Source: Janthinobacterium sp. 67 (lineage in GTDB: Bacteria > Pseudomonadota > Gammaproteobacteria > Burkholderiales > Burkholderiaceae_D). From it: 64,000 bases of DNA. The stretch lies in contig NZ_PGES01000001.1 in NCBI RefSeq assembly GCF_002797895.1, forward strand, positions 868,001-932,000, given 5' to 3'. Positions within the stretch are counted from its first letter, which is position 1, and the number at the start of each line of letters is the position of its first letter. Position numbers and translations under genes: made by a program. This document shows positions 58,119-64,000 of the stretch, one piece after another. The notes beneath the pieces are model-generated. The model was given only the letters and a program-made list of their open reading frames with translations. It was not told where the DNA came from and did not search any database.

Positions 58119-61100
58119 ATGTTGATACTGCCGGGTTCCAATGCCCTGTCCCATTTCCGTAGCCACCGTCTGTTAAGCCAACTGCAAGCCGTCTCGCCTG
58201 CGATTGTTGCCGTGCAAGCACGCTATGTCCATTTCATCGATGCCAGCGCGCCTCTCACCAACGACGACAGCACGCGCCTTGGCGCCTTGCTGACGTACGG
58301 CGAGCCGGCCCAGGCTGACAATACGGAAGGCGCTGCCGAAGAATTCTTCGTCATCCCCCGTTTCGGCACGATCTCGCCGTGGGCTTCGAAAGCCACCGAC
58401 ATCGCGCACAACTGCGGCATGGCGCACATCAAGCGCGTCGAACGCGGCATCGCTTTCCGCATCAACCTGAAATCGGGCATCCTGGGCAGCGCCATTGGCG
58501 CCGGCAAACTGACGGACGAACAGGTGCAAGCCGTGGCCGACCTGCTGCACGACCGCATGACGGAATCCGTGCTGCGCAGCGCCGACGACGCCAAGGACCT
58601 GTTCCGCACCCTGGAAGCGCGCCCGCTGGAATCGATCGATTTGCTGGGGCAGGGCAAGGCCGCGCTGGAAACGGCGAACACGGAACTGGGCCTGGCGATG
58701 TCGGAAGACGAAATCGACTACCTGGACGCCGCCTTCACCAAGGCTGGCCGCAACCCGACGGACGTGGAACTGATGATGTTCGCGCAGGCGAACAGCGAGC
58801 ATTGCCGCCACAAGATCTTCAACGCCGACTGGACCATCGACGGCGTAGCACAGCCGAAGTCGCTGTTCGGCATGATCAAGAACACGCATGAACTGCAGCC
58901 GAAGGGCACCGTCGTCGCCTACAGCGACAATTCCTCGATCATGGAAGGCGCGACCGTGTCGCGCTTCTACCCGCGCGGTGCGAACCACGAATACGCGGCG
59001 TCGACGGAACTGACGCACACCCTGATGAAGGTGGAAACGCATAACCACCCGACGGCGATTTCTCCATTCCCCGGTGCCTCCACGGGTGCTGGCGGCGAGA
59101 TCCGCGACGAAGGCGCGACGGGCCGCGGCGCCAAGCCAAAGGCTGGCCTGACCGGTTTCACCGTGTCGAACCTGTCCCTGCCGGATGCCGTGCGCAGCTG
59201 GGAAACGGCCGCTTCCGTGACGGCGCCGCTGGCGGGCCGCACGGATGCGGACCAATACGGCAATCAATATGGCAAACCCGAACGCATCGCCTCGCCGCTG
59301 CAAATCATGATCGAAGGCCCGTTGGGCGGCGCCGCGTTCTCGAACGAATTCGGCCGTCCGGTCCTGGGCGGCTACTTCCGCACGTATGAACAGAACGTCG
59401 GCGCGAAAGAAGCTGGCGCACCGGACGCCGTCTTCGGCTACCACAAGCCGATCATGATTGCGGGCGGCATCGGCAATATCTCGGCGCAGCACACGCACAA
59501 GAACGACATCCCCGTCGGCAGCCTGCTGGTGCAGCTCGGTGGCCCGGGCATGCGCATCGGCATGGGCGGCAGCGCCGCCTCGTCGATGACCACCGGCAGC
59601 AACACGGCCGACCTGGACTTCGATTCCGTCCAGCGCGGCAATCCTGAAATGGAACGCCGCGCTCAGGAAGTCATCAACGCCTGCTGGCAAATGGGCGCGG
59701 ACAACCCGATCATCTCGATCCACGACGTGGGTGCGGGCGGCTTGTCGAACGCGTTCCCGGAAATCACCAACGACGCCAAGCGCGGCGCGATTTTCGACTT
59801 GCGCAAAGTGCCGCTGGAAGAGTCGGGCATGGCGCCGAAGGAAATCTGGAGCAATGAATCGCAGGAACGCTACGTTCTCGCCATCGCGCCGGAAAGCCTG
59901 CCACTGTTCAAAGCCATGTGTGAACGCGAACGCTGTCTGTTCGCCGCCGTGGGCGTGGCCACCGAAGAGCGTCAACTGAAACTGATCGACCCGGAACTCG
60001 GTAACGAGCCGGTCGACATGCCGATGGACGTCTTGCTGGGCAAGCCGCCGAAGATGCAACGCGACGTGGTCCACGTGGCCAACGATTTCCCTGCCATTGA
60101 TCTCACCGGCATGGACTTGAAGGACGTGGCGCAAAAAGTGCTGCTGCTGCCCACCGTGGCCGACAAATCGTTCCTGATCACCATCGGCGACCGCAGCGTG
60201 GGCGGCATGACCGTGCGCGACCAGATGGTGGGACCATGGCAAGTGCCGGTGGCCGATTGCGCCGTCACCACCATGAGCTTCGAAGGCTACCTGGGCGAAG
60301 CGATGGCCATGGGCGAACGCACGCCGCTGGCCGTCATCGACGCCGCCGCCTCGGGCCGCATGGCCGTGGGCGAAGCCGTCACCAACATCGCCGCCGCAGC
60401 CATCGGCGATATCTCCGACATCAAATTGTCCGCCAACTGGATGGCCGCCTGCGGCCAGCCTGGACAGGATGCGGCCCTGTACGACACGGTGAAAGCCGTG
60501 GGCATGGAGCTGTGCCCGGCGCTGGGCATCAGCATCCCGGTCGGCAAGGATTCGCTGTCGATGCGCACGACGTGGAAAGACGAGAGCACGGGCGCGGCGA
60601 AATCCGTCACGTCGCCGGTGTCGCTGATCGTCTCCTCGTTCGCGCCAGTTCTGGATGTGCGCAAGTCGCTCACGCCGCAACTGAAAACGGACAAGGGCGA
60701 CACGTCGCTGATCCTGATCGACCTGGGCCGCGGCAAAAACCGCCTCGGTGCATCCGCCCTGGCGCAAGTCATGGGCCAGCTGGGCAATGCCACGCCGGAC
60801 GTGGACAGCGCGGAAGACCTGAAAGGCTTCTTCGCCGCCATCCAGAAATTGAACAGCGACGACAAGCTGCTGGCCTACCATGACCGTTCGGACGGCGGCC
60901 TGTACGCCACCTTGACGGAAATGGCCTTCGCCGGCCACACGGGCATGTCCGTCAACCTCGACATGCTGACCATGGAAGGCGAGCATTCGAGCGACTGGGG
61001 CGACGCCAAGAACTGGGCCGGCCAGGTAGCGGAACGCCGCAACGAACTGACCTTGCGCGCCTTGTTCAGCGAAGAGCTGGGCGCCGTCATCCAGGTGCGC

Positions 61101-62180
61101 GCGGAAGAAAAGTCGCTCGTCATGGACGTGCTGCGCACATTTAACCTGGGCGCCTGCAGCCATATCATCGGCAAATTGAACGACCGCGACGTGATCGAAT
61201 TCACGCGCGACGCCAAGCTGATTTACACCCAGCCGCGCGCCGAACTGCACCGCCTGTGGAGTGAAACGAGCTGGCGTATCGCCCGCCTGCGCGACAATCC
61301 GGCCTGCGCGGACGCTGAATACGACCGCCTGCTGGACGTGCAAGATCCGGGCATGTCGCCGATCGTCACCTTCGACCAGAACGAGAACATCGCCGCGCCA
61401 TTCATCGCCACCGGCGTGCGACCGCGTGTCGCCATCCTGCGCGAGCAGGGCGTCAACTCGCATATCGAGACGGCGTATGTCATGCACCAGGCAGGTTTTA
61501 CCGCTGTCGACGTGCACATGAGCGACCTGATTGCCGGCCGCGTGAAACTGGACGACTTCCAGGGCGTCATCGCCGTGGGCGGCTTCTCGTACGGCGACGT
61601 GCTGGGCGCGGGCGAAGGCTGGGCGAAAACGATTTTGTTCAACGCCAGCCTGGCGGAACAGTTCGCGCGCTTCTTCAACCGCACGGACAGCTTCGGCCTC
61701 GGCATCTGCAACGGCTGCCAGATGATGAGCAATTTGAAATCCATCATCCCCGGCGCCCACGCCTGGCCCAAGTTCACGCGCAACAAGTCGGAGAAATTCG
61801 AAGGTCGCTTTGCCATGGTCGAAGTGATGGATTCCCCATCGATCTTCTTCAACGGCATGGCCGGCACGCAAGCCGGCATCGCCATCGCCCACGGCGAAGG
61901 CTACGCCGACTTCTCGCAAACGGGCGACATCACCCAGGTCACCAAAGCCATGCGCTTCGTCGACAACAAGGGCGCCGCCACCGAAGCGTACCCGTACAAC
62001 CCGAACGGCTCGCCGGAAGGTATCACCTCCGTCACTACGCCAGACGGTCGCTTCACGGTGCTGATGCCGCATGCGGAGCGCGTGTTCCGCAGCGTGCAAC
62101 AGTCTTACCACCCTGAAGCGTGGGGCGAGGATTCGCCGTGGATGCGCATGTTCAGGAATGCACGGAAGTTTGTGGGGTAA
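58119..62180 (+). CDS. purL: Phosphoribosylformylglycinamidine synthase, single-chain
   Basis: A 1353-residue enzyme for step four of purine synthesis: FGAR, glutamine and ATP give FGAM. It has the N-terminal PurS-like domain, linker, FGAM synthase halves ([16 protein letters not shown] motif, seen as [27 protein letters not shown]) and the C-terminal glutaminase ([17 protein letters not shown] with the nucleophile Cys, and His/Glu near [12 protein letters not shown]). The length fits the proteobacterial long form. The ATG at 58119 starts [14 protein letters not shown]. Confidence 0.97.
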   Translation: MLILPGSNALSHFRSHRLLSQLQAVSPAIVAVQARYVHFIDASAPLTNDDSTRLGALLTYGEPAQADNTEGAAEEFFVIPRFGTISPWASKATDIAHNCGMAHIKRVERGIAFRINLKSGILGSAIGAGKLTDEQVQAVADLLHDRMTESVLRSADDAKDLFRTLEARPLESIDLLGQGKAALETANTELGLAMSEDEIDYLDAAFTKAGRNPTDVELMMFAQANSEHCRHKIFNADWTIDGVAQPKSLFGMIKNTHELQPKGTVVAYSDNSSIMEGATVSRFYPRGANHEYAASTELTHTLMKVETHNHPTAISPFPGASTGAGGEIRDEGATGRGAKPKAGLTGFTVSNLSLPDAVRSWETAASVTAPLAGRTDADQYGNQYGKPERIASPLQIMIEGPLGGAAFSNEFGRPVLGGYFRTYEQNVGAKEAGAPDAVFGYHKPIMIAGGIGNISAQHTHKNDIPVGSLLVQLGGPGMRIGMGGSAASSMTTGSNTADLDFDSVQRGNPEMERRAQEVINACWQMGADNPIISIHDVGAGGLSNAFPEITNDAKRGAIFDLRKVPLEESGMAPKEIWSNESQERYVLAIAPESLPLFKAMCERERCLFAAVGVATEERQLKLIDPELGNEPVDMPMDVLLGKPPKMQRDVVHVANDFPAIDLTGMDLKDVAQKVLLLPTVADKSFLITIGDRSVGGMTVRDQMVGPWQVPVADCAVTTMSFEGYLGEAMAMGERTPLAVIDAAASGRMAVGEAVTNIAAAAIGDISDIKLSANWMAACGQPGQDAALYDTVKAVGMELCPALGISIPVGKDSLSMRTTWKDESTGAAKSVTSPVSLIVSSFAPVLDVRKSLTPQLKTDKGDTSLILIDLGRGKNRLGASALAQVMGQLGNATPDVDSAEDLKGFFAAIQKLNSDDKLLAYHDRSDGGLYATLTEMAFAGHTGMSVNLDMLTMEGEHSSDWGDAKNWAGQVAERRNELTLRALFSEELGAVIQVRAEEKSLVMDVLRTFNLGACSHIIGKLNDRDVIEFTRDAKLIYTQPRAELHRLWSETSWRIARLRDNPACADAEYDRLLDVQDPGMSPIVTFDQNENIAAPFIATGVRPRVAILREQGVNSHIETAYVMHQAGFTAVDVHMSDLIAGRVKLDDFQGVIAVGGFSYGDVLGAGEGWAKTILFNASLAEQFARFFNRTDSFGLGICNGCQMMSNLKSIIPGAHAWPKFTRNKSEKFEGRFAMVEVMDSPSIFFNGMAGTQAGIAIAHGEGYADFSQTGDITQVTKAMRFVDNKGAATEAYPYNPNGSPEGITSVTTPDGRFTVLMPHAERVFRSVQQSYHPEAWGEDSPWMRMFRNARKFVG

Positions 62181-62240
62181 TTTAGTTTGTTTTCAGCGCG
62201 GCACCTTGGGTCAAGGCGCTGTTGCTGGGCTGGAAATGAG

Positions 62241-62273
62241 AAAGCCGCTGTCGGGAGATAGCGGCTTTTTTCT
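62241..62273 (+). terminator. Intrinsic terminator after purL
   Basis: AAAGCCGCT (62241-62249) and AGCGGCTTT (62260-62268) with a T-run. It ends 12 nt before the stop of the converging deaminase gene. Confidence 0.88.
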
Positions 62274-62284
62274 TTTTGCTATTG

Positions 62285-63976
62285 TCAAGCAGGGATGCCT
62301 TTCGGGACTATTTCTGGTGCGAGTGCATTCAACTCATCTTTGTAGGCCATAATTGGTGAGTAAAGTTTATGGAACGATCTTCCTATGGCGCCTGAGAATA
62401 GCTCCATATATGGGTTTGATTCCCCGCCCTCTATTATGTGTGCAATTGAAATTCCTGGGTAAGGGTCAATGTAAAATATTTTTCTGATTCCTAGTTGATA
62501 GGCTTTTTTTGCGCATAATTCACAAGGGCTTGCTGTCGTGAATAGAAAGCCGCCATAAATTCCCTGGCCACCATATTTTGATATTTGCAAAAAAGCATTT
62601 TCTTCCGCGTGTAGCGATCGTGTATGAACTTGATTATTGGTTTTGTATATCGAATTAAATTCTGACTTGAAGCAGTACGATACATTTCTTCCGGTCGATG
62701 CGATTTTTATGTATCTTTTGTTTCTTTCTTTGAAATTATTTATATATATTTCATCATTTTTCTCATAATTACTGAAGGCAATTTTATCCAATCCGCTTAA
62801 GAGATCATCTCTATTTCTAAGATTGCATGGAACATGTCCGTGTGGCGTGTCATTCCAACCTATTGCTTTCACGGAAAAATTATTGTCTGTAATTAATGCG
62901 CCAACTTGACGAGATATGCAGCCGGAATTTAATTTTGCAGTGTAGGCAATTTGCATACAACGCTCTAGTGCTGTTGGCGTGATAATTCCCGGACGTTTCA
63001 TTAACGAGATTAGACGTGTAATTTGATTTGTGAGATTGGTTAGTTTTCCAACTCTGCTATCTCCATTCGGGTTGCTTAAATAAATATCCGCACGTTGAAG
63101 GCATCCTTGAATATCTTGCATAGAATATGTGGATTCAACCTCAATATCGCGATTGGCATACTCTGTTGAATCTATGGATTCTATTTCTTTTGCAGAGAAG
63201 TTTTGCAAGGCGAGTCTTATGAGCCTCTGCTCATCGGGGCAAGAAACTGCAACTAAGTGGAAATTTGTTATTCTGTCTTGTAGAAAAACTGCTTCTAGAG
63301 GGTTGCGTAATGCATCAACAGCAATCAGGGATTTTCGCCCTAAAGTCTGATTACATATCATTAGTTCACTTATGACGTCGTGAACATATTTTACTAGAGA
63401 GAAGAATGCCCCCTCTTTTACCTTGCTGTCAAAAGGAGAGCCAGAAAAGCGAATATTTGATCCAAATACTTGATATAGTGGAACAATAACAGTTTCACCT
63501 AGCCTTGTCTTTAGTTCGTCACTTTTTTTGGGGAGATATTCCGTATAAAATTCGATAATTTGTTTTGGGTCTTTTCTTTCATATATGTCTTTGCAGTGAA
63601 ATTCTAACTCCAATAGTGTTTCTCTTGCTATTGAATGTGCATCTTCTTTCTCGGGTGTTGCTGTTTTTATAAATTCAACTGCTTTTTTTACTCCATTCTT
63701 AATTAGTAATAAGGTTATTATTGATCTTACTTGAATTATTTGGAATGGGTGCCATGTTTTTGTTAAGTGGCGATGTATTATTTTCTGTTTCCTTTCATCG
63801 TTGCTGCTTGGATTGTCTCCTTTATATAGGGTGTGATGTAATTCACTAAGATCTGATCTTAATATTGATGCCACTGTTGAACACCCACTTCCGGTTCTTC
63901 CGGTGAGGCCAATAACTATATGGTCATTGTCACCTTCATAGATGGTATTTATTGCTGACTTAATATATTGGCCCAT
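62285..63976 (-). CDS. AvcD-type antiphage deoxycytidylate deaminase with NTPase domain
   Basis: A 563-residue two-domain protein. The N-terminal P-loop-like domain has GLTGRTGSGCST (residues 23-34); the Walker lysine position is Cys32. The C-terminal deaminase domain has NSGCISRQVGA, H456-A-E458 (zinc ligand and catalytic Glu) and PCELC (C485, C488). This layout matches AvcD and other antiphage dCTP/dCMP deaminases, which convert deoxycytidine nucleotides to uridine forms and starve phage DNA synthesis. AAGGAAAG precedes the ATG at 63974-63976. The gene is strikingly AT-rich against its GC-rich neighbours, a clear sign of transfer. The regulatory RNA expected upstream would lie beyond the window. 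Confidence 0.85.
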   Translation of the reverse strand: MGQYIKSAINTIYEGDNDHIVIGLTGRTGSGCSTVASILRSDLSELHHTLYKGDNPSSNDERKQKIIHRHLTKTWHPFQIIQVRSIITLLLIKNGVKKAVEFIKTATPEKEDAHSIARETLLELEFHCKDIYERKDPKQIIEFYTEYLPKKSDELKTRLGETVIVPLYQVFGSNIRFSGSPFDSKVKEGAFFSLVKYVHDVISELMICNQTLGRKSLIAVDALRNPLEAVFLQDRITNFHLVAVSCPDEQRLIRLALQNFSAKEIESIDSTEYANRDIEVESTYSMQDIQGCLQRADIYLSNPNGDSRVGKLTNLTNQITRLISLMKRPGIITPTALERCMQIAYTAKLNSGCISRQVGALITDNNFSVKAIGWNDTPHGHVPCNLRNRDDLLSGLDKIAFSNYEKNDEIYINNFKERNKRYIKIASTGRNVSYCFKSEFNSIYKTNNQVHTRSLHAEENAFLQISKYGGQGIYGGFLFTTASPCELCAKKAYQLGIRKIFYIDPYPGISIAHIIEGGESNPYMELFSGAIGRSFHKLYSPIMAYKDELNALAPEIVPKGIPA

Positions 63977-64000
63977 GACTTTCCTTGGTTTTAATTATTG

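Noticed and set aside
58173..62111. A long reverse frame opposite purL
   Set aside because: Composition (His, Arg, Val, Gln rich) and antisense position mark it as an artefact of GC-rich codon use.

Overview
The window is a GC-rich bacterial chromosome segment, most likely from the Oxalobacteraceae (Betaproteobacteria), close to Janthinobacterium, Duganella or Massilia. The evidence is the order tig-clpP-clpX-lon-hupB-tRNA-ppiD, an NAD-epimerase-type threonine dehydrogenase beside kbl, the hpnCDE squalene genes, and protein sequences that look betaproteobacterial throughout. Family-level placement is inference; no rRNA gene is present.

Layout. 1-2.3 kb: the tail of an unknown gene and an EAL-CBS-GGDEF protein. 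2.5-4.7 kb: an exported prolyl oligopeptidase. 4.8-9.9 kb: a compact five-gene operon matching the uncharacterised Salmonella STM4011-STM4015 cluster (two radical SAM enzymes, a sulfatase/phosphatase-fold hydrolase, an ATP-grasp-like protein and a leucine-rich-repeat protein). 10-14.5 kb: an XRE-cupin regulator divergent from kbl-tdh-sdaA, which together degrade threonine to glycine and serine to pyruvate. 14.6-18.7 kb: an AAA ATPase and thrC-moeA-moaD. 18.7-25.4 kb: small membrane proteins, a flavoprotein, a DUF1700/DUF2807 envelope pair and the hpnC-hpnD-hpnE squalene operon. 25.6-29.9 kb: an RND efflux adaptor and pump. 30-31.4 kb: tRNA-Leu and a two-gene cassette of a 58-residue peptide and an HExxH putative peptide-modifying enzyme. 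31.9-41.3 kb: the proteostasis core (trigger factor, ClpP, ClpX, Lon, HU-beta, two tRNA-Asp, PpiD). 41.4-48.2 kb: tesA divergent from a ybbA-like ATPase, the NAD(P)HX repair enzyme and a fused 5-oxoprolinase. 48.2-53.9 kb: an AraC regulator, a zinc alcohol dehydrogenase, PQQ glucose dehydrogenase and a TetR regulator. 54-58 kb: a small conserved protein, a REC-TPR protein and a membrane diguanylate cyclase. 58.1-62.2 kb: purL. 62.3-64 kb: an AT-rich, clearly foreign gene for an AvcD-type antiphage deoxycytidylate deaminase, cut close to its 5' side by the window end.

The genes most likely to belong to poorly described systems are the peptide/HExxH cassette (30190-31345), the STM4011-4015-like operon (4771-9884) and the AvcD-type gene (62285-63976). 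A palindromic repeat with GTCGGATTA arms recurs at five loci and supplies the stop codon of two genes. A candidate small RNA, with promoter, hairpin and terminator, lies just upstream of ppiD.
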